Assembly: GCF_964340395.1 (NCBI RefSeq)
Contig: NC_135555.1
Span: 26,222,725-26,286,724, forward strand
DNA length: 64,000 bases
Origin: Glandiceps talaboti
Lineage: Eukaryota > Hemichordata > Enteropneusta > Spengelidae
Direction of reading: 5' to 3'
Shown here in pieces: positions 14,700-27,262 of the stretch. Position 1 is the stretch's first letter. Each line of letters opens with the position of its first letter. The notes beneath the pieces are model-generated. The model saw only the letters and a program-made list of their open reading frames with translations. It did not search any database and was not told where the DNA came from. Made by a program: the position numbers and the translations under genes.

Positions 14700-17600
14700 A
14701 ATATTACCTTGATACTAAGGCGAGTCAAGCCAATTATAAATATTACCTAGACACTAAGGAGAGTCAAGCCAATTATAAATAATACCTAGATACTAAGGAG
14801 AGTCAAGCCAATTATAAATAATACCTCGATACTAAGGATGTCAAGGCAATTATAAATAATACCTAGATACTAAGGAGAGTCAATGCAATTATAAATAATA
14901 TCTAGATACTAATATAAGGAGAGTCAAGGCAATAATAAATAATACCTAGATACTAAGGAGAGCCAAGGCAATTATAAATAATTCCTAGACACTAAGGAGA
15001 GTCAAGGCAATTATAAATAATACCTAGATACTAAGGAGAGACAAGGCAATTATAAATAATACCTAGATACTAATATAAGGAGAGTCAAGGCAATTATAAA
15101 TATTACCTAGATACTAAGGATGTCAATGCAATTATAAATAATACCTAGATACTAAGGAGAGTCCAGGCAATTATAAATAATACCTCGATACTAAGGAGAG
15201 TCCAGGCAATTATAAATAATACTTTGATACTAAGGATGTCAAGGCAATTATAAATAATACCTAGATACTAAGGAGAGTCAAGGCAATTATAAATAATACC
15301 TAGATACTAATATAAGGAGAGTCAAGGCAATTATAAATATTACCCAGATACTAAGGATGTCAATGCAATTATAAATAATATCTAGATACTAAAGAGAGTC
15401 CAGGCAATTATAAATAATACCTAGATACTAAGGATGTCAAGCCAATTATAAATAGTACCTTGATACTAAGGATGTCAAGGCAATTATAAATAATACCTAG
15501 ATACTAAGGAGAGTCAATGCAATTATATATAATACCTAGATACTAATATAAGGAGAGTCAAGGCAATTATAAATAATACCTAGATACTAAGGAGAGGCAA
15601 GGCAATTATAAATAATACCTAGATACTAAGGAGAGTCAAGGCAATTCTAAATATTACCTAGATACTAAGGAGAGTCAAGGTAATTATAAATAATACCTAG
15701 ATACTAAGGAGAGTCAAGCCAATTATAAATATTACCTTGATACTAAGGATGTCAAGGCAATTATAAATAATACCTAGATACTAAGGATGTCAAGGCAATT
15801 ATAAATAATACCTAGATACTAATATAAGGAGAGTCAAGGCAATTATAAATAATACCTTGATACTTAGGAGATTCAAGGCAATTATAAATAATACCTAGAT
15901 ACTAAGGAGAGTCAAGGCAATTATAAATAATACCTAGATACTAATATAAGGACAGTCAAGGTAATTATAAATAATACCTAGATACTAAGGAGAGTCAAGG
16001 CAATTATAAATAATACCTAGATACTAAGGAGAGTCAAGGCAATTATAAATATTACCTTGATACTAAGGCGAGTCAAGCCAATTATAAATATTACCTAGAC
16101 ACTAAGGAGAGTCAAGCCAATTATAAATAATACCTAGATACTAAGGAGAGTCAAGCCAATTATAAATAATACCTCGATACTAAGGATGTCAAGGCAATTA
16201 TAAATAATACCTAGATACTAAGGAGAGTCAATGCAATTATAAATAATATCTAGATACTAATATAAGGAGAGTCAAGGCAATAATAAATAATACCTAGATA
16301 CTAAGGAGAGTCAAGGCAATTATAAATAATACCTAGACACTAAGGAGAGTCAAGGCAATTATAAATAATACCTAGATACTAAGGAGAGACAAGGCAATTA
16401 TAAATAATACCTAGATACTAAGGAGACTCAAGGCAATAATAAATAATACCTAGATACTAAGGAGAGTTAAGGCAATTATAAATAATACCTAGATACTAAG
16501 GAGAGTCAAGGCAATTATAAATAATACCTATATACTAAGGAGAGTCAAGGCAATTATATATAATACCTAGATACTAATATAAGGAGAGTCAAGGCAATTA
16601 TAAATAGTACCTTGATACTAAGGATGTCAAGGCAATTATAAATAATACCTAGATACTAAGGAGAGTCAATGCAATTATATATAATACCTAGATACTAATA
16701 TAAGGAGAGTCAAGGCAATTATAAATAATACCTAGATACTAATATAAGGACAGTCAAGGCAATTATAAATATTACCTAGATACTAAGGATGTCAATGCAA
16801 TTATAAATAATACCTAGATACTAAGGAGAGTCAAGCCAATTATAAATAATACCTAGATACTAAGGAGAGTCAAGGTAATTATAAATAATACCTAGATACT
16901 AAGGAGAGTCAAGCCAATTATAAATAATACCTAGATACTAAGGAGAGTCAAGGCAATTATGAATATTACCTTGATACTAAGGAGAGTCAAGCCAATGATA
17001 AATATTACCTAGATACTAAGGAGAGTCAAGCCAATTATAAATAATACCTAGATACTAAGGAGAGTCAAGCCAATTATAAATAATACCTCGATACTAAGGA
17101 TGTCAAGCCAATTATAAATAATACCTAGATACTAAAGATGTCAAGGCAATTATAAATAATACCTAGATACTAAGGATGTCAAGGCAATTATAAGTAATAC
17201 CTAGATACTAAGGAGAGTCAATGCAATTATAAATAATACCTAGATACTAATATAAGGAGAGACAAGGCAATTATAAATAATACCTAGATACTAAGGAGAG
17301 TCAAGGCAATTATAAATAATACCTAGATACTAATATAAGGAGAGTCAAGCCAATTATAAATAATACCTATATACTAAGGAGAGTCAAGGCAATTATAAAT
17401 AATACCTTGATACTAAGGATGACAAGGCAATTATAAATAATACCTAGATACTAAGGACAGTCAATGCAATTATAAATAATATCTAGATACTAATACAAGG
17501 AGAGTCAAGGCAATAATAAATAATACCTAGATACTAAGGAGAGTCAAGGCCATTATAAATAATACCTTGATACTAAGGATGTCAAGGCAATTATAAATAA

Positions 17601-20600
17601 TACCTAGATACTAAGGAGAGTCAATGCAATTATAAATAATATCTAGATACTAATATAAGGAGAGTCAAGGCAATAATAAATAATACCTAGATACTAAGGA
17701 GATTCAAGGCAATAATAAATAATACCTTAATACTAAGGAGACTCAAGGCAATAATAAATAATACCTAGATACTAAGGAGAGTTAAGGCAATTATAAATAA
17801 TACCTAGATACTAAGGAGAGTCAAGGCAATTATAAATAATACCTATATACTAAGGAGAGTCAAGGCAATTATATATAATACCTAGATACTAATATAAGGA
17901 GAGTCAAGGCAATTATAAATAATACCTTGATACTAAGGAGAGTCAAGGCAATAATAAATAATACCTAGATACTAAGCAAAGGCAAGGCAATTGTAAATAA
18001 TACCTAGATACTAAGGATGTCAAGGCAATTATAAATAATACCTAGATACTAAGGAGAGGCAAGGCAATTATAAATAATACCTAGATACTAAGGAGAGTCA
18101 AGGCAATTATAAATAATACCTAGATACTAAGGAGAGTCAAGGTAATTATAAATAATACCTAGATACTAAGGAGAGTCAAGCCAATTATAAATATTACCTT
18201 GATACTAAGGATGTCAAGGCAATTATAAATAATATCTAGATACTAAGGATGTCAAGGCAATTATAAATAATACCTAGATACTAAGGACAGACAAGGCAAT
18301 TATAAATAATACCTAGATACTAAGGAAAGTCAAGGCAATTATAAATAATACCTTGATACTAAGGAGATTCAAGGCAATTATAAATAATACCTAGATACTA
18401 AGAAGAGTCAAGGCAATTATAAATAATACCTAGATACTAATATAAGGAGAGTCAAGGCAATTATAAATATTACCTAGATACTAAGGATGTCAATGCAATT
18501 ATAAATAATACCTAGATACTAAGGAGAGTCCAGGCAATTATAAATAATACCTCGATACTAAGGAGAGTCCAGGCAATTATAAATAATACTTTGATACTAA
18601 GGATGTCAAGGCAATTATAAATAATACCTAGATACTAAGGAGAGTCAAGGCAATTATAAATAATACCTAGATACTAATATAAGGAGAGTCAAGGCAATTA
18701 TAAATATTACCCAGATACTAAGGATGTCAATGCAATTATAAATAATACCTAGATACTAAGGAGAGTCCAGGCAATTATAAATAATACCTAGATACTAAGG
18801 AGAGTCAAGCCAATTATAAATAGTACCTTGATACTAAGGATGTCAAGGCAATTATAAATAATACCTAGATACTAAGGAGAGTCAATGCAATTATATATAA
18901 TACCTAGATACTAATATAAGGAGAGTCAAGGCAATTATAAATAATACCTAGATACTAAGGAGAGGCAAGGCAATTATAAATAATACCTAGATACTAAGGA
19001 GAGTCAAGGCAATTGTAAATATTACCTAGATACTAAGGAGAGTCAAGGTAATTATAAATAATACCTAGATACTAAGGAGAGTCAAGCCAATTATAAATAT
19101 TACCTTGATACTAAGGATGTCAAGGCAATTATAAATAATACCTAGATACTAAGGATGTCAAGGCAATTATAAATAATACCTAGATACTAATATAAGGAGA
19201 GTCAAGGCAATTATAAATAATACCTTGATACTTAGGAGATTCAAGGCAATTATAAATAATACCTAGATACTAAGGAGAGTCAAGGCAATTATAAATAATA
19301 CCTAGATACTAATATAAGGACAGTCAAGGCAATTATAAATATTACCTAGATACTAAGGATGTCAATGCAATTATAAATAATACCTAGATACTAAGGAGAG
19401 TCAAGCCAATTATAAATAATACCTAGATACTAAGGAGAGTCAAGGTAATTATAAATAACACCTAGATACTAAGGAGAGTCAAGCCAATTATAAATAATAC
19501 CTAGATACTAAGGAGAGTCAAGCCAATTATAAATATTACCTTGATACTAAGGCGAGTCAAGCCAATTATAAATATTACCTAGACACTAAGGAGAGTCAAG
19601 CCAATTATAAATAATACCTAGATACTAAGGAGAGTCAAGCCAATTATAAATAATACCTCGATACTAAGGATGTCAAGGCAATTATAAATAATACCTAGAT
19701 ACTAAGGAGAGTCAATGCAATTATAAATAATATCTAGATACTAAGGAGAGTCAAGGCAATTGTAAATATTACCTAGATACTAAGGAGAGTCAAGGTAATT
19801 ATAAATAATACCTAGATACTAAGGAGAGTCAAGCCAATTATAAATATTACCTTGATACTAAGGATGTCAAGGCAATTATAAATAATACCTAGATACTAAG
19901 GATGTCAAGGCAATTATAAATAATACCTAGATACTAATATAAGGAGAGTCAAGGCAATTATAAATAATACCTTGATACTTAGGAGATTCAAGGCAATTAT
20001 AAATAATACCTAGATACTAAGGAGAGTCAAGGCAATTATAAATAATACCTAGATACTAATATAAGGACAGTCAAGGCAATTATAAATATTACCTAGATAC
20101 TAAGGATGTCAATGCAATTATAAATAATACCTAGATACTAAGGAGAGTCAAGCCAATTATAAATAATACCTAGATACTAAGGAGAGTCAAGGTAATTATA
20201 AATAATACCTAGATACTAAGGAGAGTCAAGCCAATTATAAATAATACCTAGATACTAAGGAGAGTCAAGGCAATTATAAATATTACCTTGATACTAAGGC
20301 GAGTCAAGCCAATTATAAATATTACCTAGACACTAAGGAGAGTCAAGCCAATTATAAATAATACCTAGATACTAAGGAGAGTCAAGCCAATTATAAATAA
20401 TACCTCGATACTAAGGATGTCAAGGCAATTATAAATAATACCTAGATACTAAGGAGAGTCAATGCAATTATAAATAATATCTAGATACTAATATAAGGAG
20501 AGTCAAGGCAATAATAAATAATACCTAGATACTAAGGAGAGTCAAGGCAATTATAAATAATACCTAGACACTAAGGAGAGTCAAGGCAATTATAAATAAT

Positions 20601-21840
20601 ACCTAGATACTAAGGAGAGTCAAGGCAATTATAAATAATACCTAGATACTAATATAAGGAGAGTCAAGGCAATTATAAATAATACCTAGATACTAAGGAG
20701 AGTCAAGGCAATTATAAATAGTACCTTGATACTAAGGATGTCAAGGCAATTATAAATAGTACCTAGATACTAAGGAGAGTCAAGGCAATTATAAATAATA
20801 TCGAGATACTAAGGAGAGTCAAGGCAATTGTGAATAATACCTAGATACTAAGGAGAGTCAAGGCAATTATAAATAATACCTTGATACTAAGGATGTCAAG
20901 GCAATTATAAATAATACCTTGATACTAAGGAGAGTCACGGCAATTATAAATAGTACCTTGATACTAAGGATGTCAAGGCAATTATAAGTAATACCTAGAT
21001 ACTAAGGAGTGTCAAGGCAATTATAAATAATATGGAGATACTAATATAAGGAGAGTCAAGGCAATAATAAATAATACCTAGATACTAAGGAGAGTCAAGG
21101 CAATTATAAATAATACCTTGATACTAAGGAGAGTCAAGGCAATTATAAATAATACCTTGATACTAAGGAGAGTCAAGGCAATTATAAATGATACCTAGAC
21201 ACTAATGAGAGTCAAGGCAATTATAAACAATACCTAGATACTAAAGAGAGTCAAGGCAATTATAACTAATACCTAGATACTAATATAAGGAGAGTCAAGG
21301 CAATAATAAATAATACCTAGATTCTAATATAAGGAGAGTCAAGGCAATTATAAATAATACCTAGATACTAAGGAGAGTCAAGGCAATTATAAATAATACC
21401 TAGATACTAAGGAGAATCAAGGCAATTATAAATAATACCTAGACACTAAGGAGAGTCAAGGCAATTATAAATAATATCTAGATACTAAGGAGAGTCAAGG
21501 CAATTATAAATAATACCTAGATACTAAGGAGAGTCAAGGCAATTATAAATAATACCTAGATACTAAGGAGAGTCAATGCAATTATAAATAATATCTAGAT
21601 ACTAAGGAGAGTCAAGGTAATTATAAATAATACCTAGATACTAAGGAGAGTCAAGCCAATTATAAATAATACCTAGATACTAAGGAGAGTCAAGGCAATT
21701 ATAAATATTACCTTGATACTAAGGCGAGTCAAGCCAATTATAAATATTACCTAGACACTAAGGAGAGTCAAGCCAATTATAAATAATACCTAGATACTAA
21801 GGAGAGTCAAGCCAATTATAAATAATACCTCGATACTAAG
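14700..21840. repeat. Recurring multi-unit cassette in the distal 39-bp array
   Basis: A cassette with the markers AAGGCGAGTCAAGCC, then CCTAGACACTAAGG, then CCTCGATACTAAGGATGTC occurs near 14718, 16068, 19551, 20298 and 21722. The spacing is irregular, unlike the two clean duplications at the array start. The array ends about 90 bp after the last cassette. Confidence 0.7.
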
Positions 21841-21949
21841 GATGTCAAGGCAATTATAAATAATACCTAGATACTAAGGAGAGTCAATGCAATTATAAAT
21901 AATATCTAGATACTAATATAAGGAGAGTCTGTGGATTTTGCCATCGGGC

Positions 21950-22300
21950 CGACAAAAAGTCACTCAAAAAGTCCATTTTGAGACTATTCAGACACTTTCA
22001 GTCAATAATTCCAAGGTTTACAAGACAACACCAGCATGTAAAAAGCAACTATATACGATTCAAATTTTTTTAAACAAAGTTTAATAGCATCTTGACCGTA
22101 AGAGGTAGGGGAAGAGCTTGAGACTGTGATATTGCCACCTCTTGTTGGGGGTCCCACGGGTCTTGATCCCCCTTGAAGCTCTGGAGGGTTTTAATCTTAA
22201 AGGCAAGTTTTAGTTTATTCACACACTCTAAGGCAAAAACCTCAAAGCTTTACAAGACAGCACCATCAAGTATCAGAAACTATTCTTTATAACTTACACA
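21950..22300. repeat. Diverged direct repeat with a 232-bp offset, unclassified
   Basis: About 70 bp around TTTACAAGACAACACC (22017) reappear around TTTACAAGACAGCACC (22249), with matching flanks (TATTCAGACACT versus TATTCACACACT, and AACTAT after each core). Between them lies a G/C-rich near-palindrome, GGGGGTCCCACGGGTC followed by TTGATCCCCC. The layout suggests two decayed copies of a dispersed repeat or one element with internal repeats. No class is assigned. Confidence 0.5.
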
Positions 22301-22641
22301 GGGTTGAAATATGCAGGCCAATTACTTGGTCTCGCTGATAAGAGACAGAATTTGAATTTGATAACTGATAAGTTGGAACCCAGCACATTAAGAGAATTTG
22401 AATTTTATAACTGATAAGTTATTAAGTTTAGATGCCAGTAAATTGAATAACCCATACGGCTGCATACCTGCAGCTGGTAAAATTACCAAACTATACAAAT
22501 ATACATTGTAAATAATTGCTACATAAGCAGGTACTAGTATTTGCTATGTCAGCAGCCAATCGGAATTCATAGTCTTTGCCCTGATATAGCCTTTCCATCT
22601 CTATGTACTTAGGGGGACACGTACTTATTTATGACGACTGA
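22301..22641. other. Unique DNA, no gene seen
   Basis: A short internal echo (AATTTGAATTTGATAACTGATAAGTT near 22338, described in pieces: GAATTTGA, TAACTGATAAGTT) recurs near 22390. There is no coding or RNA-gene signal. Confidence 0.4.
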
Positions 22642-23078
22642 GAATTATCATGTACAATTTATTGTGAAATATATACATAGTATATTGCCATGTATTGTGA
22701 AATATATACATAGTATAATATGGCATGTATTGTACAATATTTACATAGTATAACATGGCATGTATTGTGAAATACCTGTATAGTATAATATAGTATCTGC
22801 ATAATATATTGTACAATACTGACACATAGTATAATACAGTATCTACATAGTATATTGTACAATACCTGTATAGTATAATATAGTATCTACATAGTATATT
22901 GTACAATACCTATATAGTATAATATAGTATCTACATAGTATATTGCACAATACCGACATAGTATAATATAGTATCTACATAGTATATTTTACAATACCTG
23001 TATAGTATAATATAGTATCTACATAGTATATTGTACAATACCTGTATAGTATGATATAGTATCTACATAGTATATTGT
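22642..23078. repeat. 44-bp AT-rich tandem repeat, about 9-10 units
   Basis: Units of 44 bp carry TATTGTACAATA, a perfect 12-bp palindrome, plus ATAGTATAATATAGTAT and CTACATAGTATA. The spacing of 44 bp is clear from 22861 to 22905. The first units are more diverged. The minus strand reads as a stop-free YY/CI-rich peptide only because of the repeat. The palindromes allow hairpins. Confidence 0.9.
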
Positions 23079-23084
23079 CTAGTA

Positions 23085-23911
23085 TGCGTAGTACTTCTAC
23101 TGGTGCACCCCAGGCGTCGGTAATCTCTCCTGTTCTGTTCATTTTGTACACAAATGATGATTATATAGCATTTGGAGACAACTCAAATGATGAAAAACAC
23201 TTTTAAAAAATATAAAGAAATTAAAAAAAATGGTAATTGACTTTAGGAGATCTAGAAAATTAAGGGAAGTTAATGCACTTGAAATTAAATTGAGGTTGCA
23301 GAACGTGTTTCAATATACCGCTACCTAGGAACACTCATTGATGACAAACTCACATTCCAACAGAACACCGATGCTGTATATAAGAAATGCCAACAGCGAA
23401 TGTACTTACTGCGTAAACTAAGATCACTGAATATTAGGCCAGATATACTCTAGCCACTTTGAGAGTGTAGTTACCTTTTCGTTTCTAAGCTGGTTTGGAG
23501 GGTTGACTGTTTCAAATGTTAACAAATTACAGACAGTTAAGTTGTCAACACCTGTACTAAAATATGTGGAACTGGATGTAAAAGCATGAAATCATTATAT
23601 GGAAATCGAGCATTTGTTAAAGTCACAAAAATTACCAACCACCCTTTCCATGCTTTTAGTCCAGTACTTTGAGATGCTTCCCTCGGGTCGCGGGTATAGA
23701 ATGTTTCCTTGAGAACACGTCGTGCTCGGCTCAGTTATGTACCTTCTGCCATCAGAATATCAGAGAATGTAAGAAGTAAAAGAAGTGTGCGTCTGTTTTA
23801 TGTCTTTTACTCAGTTTTCAACGTATTCGTACTTGTTGTTCTTGATGTTTTAATGTGTAAGATTGTATGTATCGTTTTTTTTTAAATAAAGTAATATAAT
23901 AATATAATAAT
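23085..23911 (+). mobile_element. 5'-truncated, decayed LINE (CR1/L2/jockey-type reverse transcriptase)
   Basis: Pieces of a non-LTR reverse transcriptase appear in order in more than one frame: GAPQASVISPVLFILYTND from 23102, a degraded catalytic motif FGDNS (family FADD-like) about 23178, MVIDFRRS at 23230, YRYLGTLIDDKLTF from 23316, KKCQQRMYLLRKLRS to a stop at 23451, WFGGLTV near 23492, LPSGRGYR near 23677 and RARLSYVPSAIR near 23720. Spacing between the first motifs is shorter than in intact elements, so there are internal deletions as well as frame changes and stops. The 3' end has AATAAAG and a short TAATA-type run, as CR1/L2 tails often do. The endonuclease and N-terminal regions are missing. 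It is not functional. Confidence 0.88.
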
Positions 23912-24975
23912 ACCTGTTTTTAAAAAATAACGGCTTCATGAGAACAAGGTTACACACGCCACAGTATGTGAACATACTATATATCAATGGCTCATTTAAT
24001 TGAAATTGAACACATTTTTCATAGTTATTAACTTATCAACAAACACAAATATTTTCCAAAAATGTCATGAATTAATAAATGTATTAAAATTCATTTATAT
24101 CATCCATAGTGATGATCCCAAGTACAATGTACATGTAGTGTTTTCGCCTAGCACCATCACACAGTCTAACAAGTGAGTTAACAATGATATTTATTTATAT
24201 ATAGTTTAATTCTTTTCCTGCAGAATGCATTCGTTGAAAGAAAAGATGGTCAATCAATACGTGTGCTTGGCAGTTCTAAAACAATGCATGTTTTGAGTTC
24301 CACAATGACAATGCCTTCTCTTCCAAGTCATATGGTCACAATCATTGACTGTATGGCCGAGGTGTGTGATACGTAGCCGCTAAAATTTCACAAATAAGAT
24401 TACATGTATCCCATCAAAATATAGATGACACTCTTTTTTATAGAGGTTGATAAAACCTACATAGGACACCACTGTGTAATAGCTTGTGGTATCCTTGTTC
24501 TCATTATACAAACATTTGGTACCACATGTGCATGTAGTACCAGAATAACCGTTACCAGTAAGATTTCAAACACACCATCTGTTCAAGCAAGACATCTACA
24601 TCGGGACTATTACTAAAATAGATATTTTCCCGTTACTCCTCTACTTACGTCACTTCTCTTTCGGAAGAGTTGTGAATAAAGACGTGTCCTCTCCGTCCGA
24701 GTGCTTCTTTTAAACTAGCAACCAGCATCTTGTATTTAAAAAACATCTGTGCGTCTATGAATATTGATGAATTATGAAACCGCTAATATTAGCAATTCAG
24801 ATATTTCCCCTGTATTTCCTACACGTTTGCAGGTAGTCACACTTTGATAAAGTTGTGTGTATATCAAATGCAACATATTGAGAAGTGAACAGCCATCAAT
24901 ATGCATATCAACATGTGTTCGTATTGTTATTTATTTTTTTGTCATATCTACTGTGATGTATTCTAACACCTTTTC
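23912..24975. other. Unique DNA, no gene seen
   Basis: One 63-codon frame at 24425-24616 has no recognisable domain. Base composition is ordinary AT-rich intergenic. Confidence 0.4.
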
Positions 24976-24979
24976 TTTC

Positions 24980-25213
24980 CCTGGCACAACGGCCCTTTAG
25001 TCTTCCTCAACTCCCCGGGGAGCATACAATCTATTGCAGCCATTTCAGCGCATAGGATTAAAGCCTTCACATTGCAACCTACGTCCTACCAGGTTCAAAT
25101 CTTGCCCAAGGACTTTAGCCACTCAGAAACAAACAGCAGGCATCAACAGGGCTCGAACCTGCAAGCTGTAGATTCCTAGCCGGTCACGCTAACCATTCAC
25201 CCATCATGACTCC
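24980..25213 (-). mobile_element. tRNA-derived SINE
   Basis: Read on the minus strand from 25213, the head carries an A-box-like stretch (GGGTGAATGGTTAGCGTGA at about 25203-25185) and a B box GGTTCGAGCCC (25159-25149), about 35 bp apart as in tRNA genes and RNA polymerase III SINEs. The body continues with CCTTGGGCAAG, a motif seen in many aquatic-animal SINEs. The tail near 24980 is not sharply defined and I saw no clear target duplication. The anticodon arm is degenerate, so it is not a working tRNA. Confidence 0.75.
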
Positions 25214-25215
25214 AC

Positions 25216-25269
25216 ATACATACATACATACATACATACATACATACATACATACATACATACATACAT
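25216..25269. repeat. (CATA)n microsatellite
   Basis: About 13 perfect copies lie immediately beside the SINE head. They are not a SINE tail, because the head faces them. Confidence 0.95.
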
Positions 25270-26315
25270 GAATTCATGACTCCTCCTCATACATGGAAAA
25301 ATTAACCTGTTAATAGTTGGTCAGCCTTTTCAACAATAACAACAACAAAAGCACCAAATTTGTTAACAAACAAACAAAATGTAACAAACAATTGTCTGAT
25401 TTTAAAATCCTTCAAATTGCACAAACGAAATCATACATCAATGTAAGAGCTGAATGGCACTTGTTGTGTTTGGTCCAAAAAGATACCAGCATCTTAAATG
25501 TGTAGAAAGCAGTTTCAAATTTGAACATATCCAGGACCAGAGTTACTGTCAATTAGCCATTTCCTCTGCTGTGTGCTAAAATCAGTTTCAACAAACATGC
25601 ATATAGAGCAAAAGCCGTCCGATTCCAATGATTGCATGCACTATCACAACACAAGGAATATATGTCATATTCATCAGCTCTTTCCACTACACAGCTTTTA
25701 CTAATGTGGTATACTGATATGCTATACATTGCATGTTTCAAATTTCCCTTTTCACTTTACTGAAAATATTTTGTTTAATATGACCATCCTTCCATATTGT
25801 TCCCGGATCCTAAGTGATATCAAACTATTTTCTATAAACAGATTGTAGTACATAGCATAGAAGACAAATATGGATGCAACATTTTATATATTTAAAAAAA
25901 ACTCAGATGTTTAATAAAAGAAGCCTGTTTGTAAATTCCTCTCCTATTAACATGACTATAACTTTACATAATAAGCTCTAAGGCATACTATATACTTTCT
26001 AGAAATGGTGAGTTGAACACCAGCTGCTAAATGTGTAACAATTAATAATATTTGGCAAGTTAACTATCATAGAGAAAAAAGAGAAATTAACTTTTTTCTA
26101 CTAAACTTTGCATAAATATAGTATTTATAATAAATAGATATATATAAAATACTCTGACATGAACCAGTGACAGTAGGTATAGTTACGAACCTCACTTTAC
26201 AAAATTGGTAACCGTACCGAGAAAACAAAATTAGCATTGCTTCTGCATATGGAAAAAATAATTTGATGCAGCACTGACAATAGAAAACAAATTGCTGCCA
26301 CACCCACTTCCTCTA
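25270..26315. other. Unique DNA, no gene seen
   Basis: Frames of 62-78 codons here have no domain or conserved motif. Nothing structured was found apart from a short AACAAT/CAAACAAA-rich stretch near 25330-25390. Confidence 0.4.
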
Positions 26316-26378
26316 GTAATTGACGTCATACCCAGTGTAATTGACGTCCTAGCCTATGTAACTGACATCATACCCTGT
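26316..26378. repeat. Three 21-bp units carrying TGACGTCA-like sites
   Basis: Units start at 26316, 26337 and 26358: GTAATTGACGTCATACCCAGT, GTAATTGACGTCCTAGCC.. and GTAACTGACATCATACCC... The first contains a perfect CRE/ATF palindrome TGACGTCA; the others are one change away. The block abuts the CATA/CAGA microsatellite. It could be a regulatory cluster or just a short minisatellite. Confidence 0.75.
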
Positions 26379-26390
26379 GTAATGCATGTA

Positions 26391-26451
26391 TACACACACA
26401 CATACATACATACATACATACATACATACATACATACATACATGCATACAT

Positions 26452-26498
<47 letters not shown>

Positions 26499-26562
26499 TA
26501 CATACATACATACATACATACATACATACATACATACATACATACATACATACATACATACA
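26391..26562. repeat. Compound (CATA)n(CAGA)n(CATA)n microsatellite
   Basis: CATA copies to about 26452, CAGA copies to 26497, then CATA copies to 26562. All overlapping frames (MYVC, YIHT and SVCL repeats) are repeat artefacts. A very similar compound array is at 31106-31294. Confidence 0.97.
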
Positions 26563-26704
26563 TGTTTATTTAGAAATGTTCGGGTTGTCACCTGGCATTT
26601 CTCTGTCTCGCCAATTTTTCCTTTGAAAAAGAATATTTATTCGAAACGTCGGATTTAACAGCTATATATACGGACTGGTTTATTAGTTCCTTATGCATTT
26701 CTTT
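26563..26704. other. Short unique spacer with a TTCGAAACGTCGG motif
   Basis: Between two CATA runs lies a stretch with TATTTATTCGAAACGTCGG at about 26636-26653. GAAACGTCGG-type sequences recur in 3' parts of Penelope-like and other retroelements of aquatic animals. Too little remains for a firm assignment. Confidence 0.25.
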
Positions 26705-26834
26705 CTACATACATACATACATACATACATACATACATACATACATACATACATACGTACGTACATACATACATACATACATACATACATACATACATAC
26801 GTACATACATACATACATACATACATACATACAT
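26705..26834. repeat. (CATA)n microsatellite with CGTA interruptions
   Basis: About 32 copies, with TACGTACGTACA near 26756 and a further CGTA near 26800. The nearby minus-strand YVCM frame is an artefact. Confidence 0.97.
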
Positions 26835-27262
26835 GATGATGACAGAATCAACATTAATAAAGTAGTAATTAAAACAAGTATACCACATTGTACAGTAAGA
26901 TGATGGAATATTTATTTAGTTGAGTTTGGTTTAGTCTTTACATTTCTTCAAAGCATATCAAAGGATGACATGGAATATAATGTCAGGTATTTAAAGTAAT
27001 ATTGACTTATTCACTTTGATAACTTAGATTATAACAAAAATACAGTACGTTTATATCAGGTCTTACGGTGTATACTTCAACACATTAATCAAATTTATTG
27101 GATGCATAAGGATTACATCTATTCGTTTCATACATTGCATTTACTAACATTTCAGTTTTCATTCACAGATTTTAGTTGAACATTAACTCCCATTGACATA
27201 TTCATTTCATTTCAGGTTATATAAGTCATTCTTATCACTATTGTTGTTGTAAAGGTGTCATC
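26835..27262. other. AT-rich intergenic DNA, no gene seen
   Basis: No coding, RNA or repeat signal is present. The stretch lies downstream of C1q gene B. Confidence 0.4.

Larger units (their letters stand above)
4841..21929. repeat. 39-bp minisatellite, about 17 kb and about 430 units
   Basis: Units are mostly 39 bp and read ACCTAGATACTAAGGAGAG then TCAAGGCAATTATAAATAAT. Common variants are a 38-bp form with GGATGTC for GGAGAGTC, a 44-bp form with TAATATAAGG for TAAGG, ATAATAAAT for ATTATAAAT, and CCTTGATA or CCTCGATA for CCTAGATA. All copies are in one orientation. The unit contains stops in every frame, so the array is noncoding. It begins after unique DNA at 4840 and stops abruptly inside a unit at 21929. 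Variant units recur in fixed order, showing multi-unit duplication. Confidence 0.97.

Noticed and set aside
4841-21929. CRISPR-like array
   Set aside because: Units are contiguous with no unique spacers, and the context is animal DNA; it is a minisatellite.
22625-22906. Tyr/Ile-rich 93-codon minus frame
   Set aside because: Arises from the 44-bp AT repeat; shifts of the repeat give equivalent frames.
23085-23911. A working reverse transcriptase gene
   Set aside because: Frames change several times, the catalytic FADD-like motif is altered and the 5' two thirds of the element are missing.
25149-25213. A tRNA gene on the minus strand
   Set aside because: A and B boxes are present, but no cloverleaf with a proper anticodon arm can be formed and the sequence continues into a SINE body.
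26349-26888. Several MYVC/SVCL/YIHT frames on both strands
   Set aside because: Direct translation of CATA and CAGA microsatellites, present in all frames.
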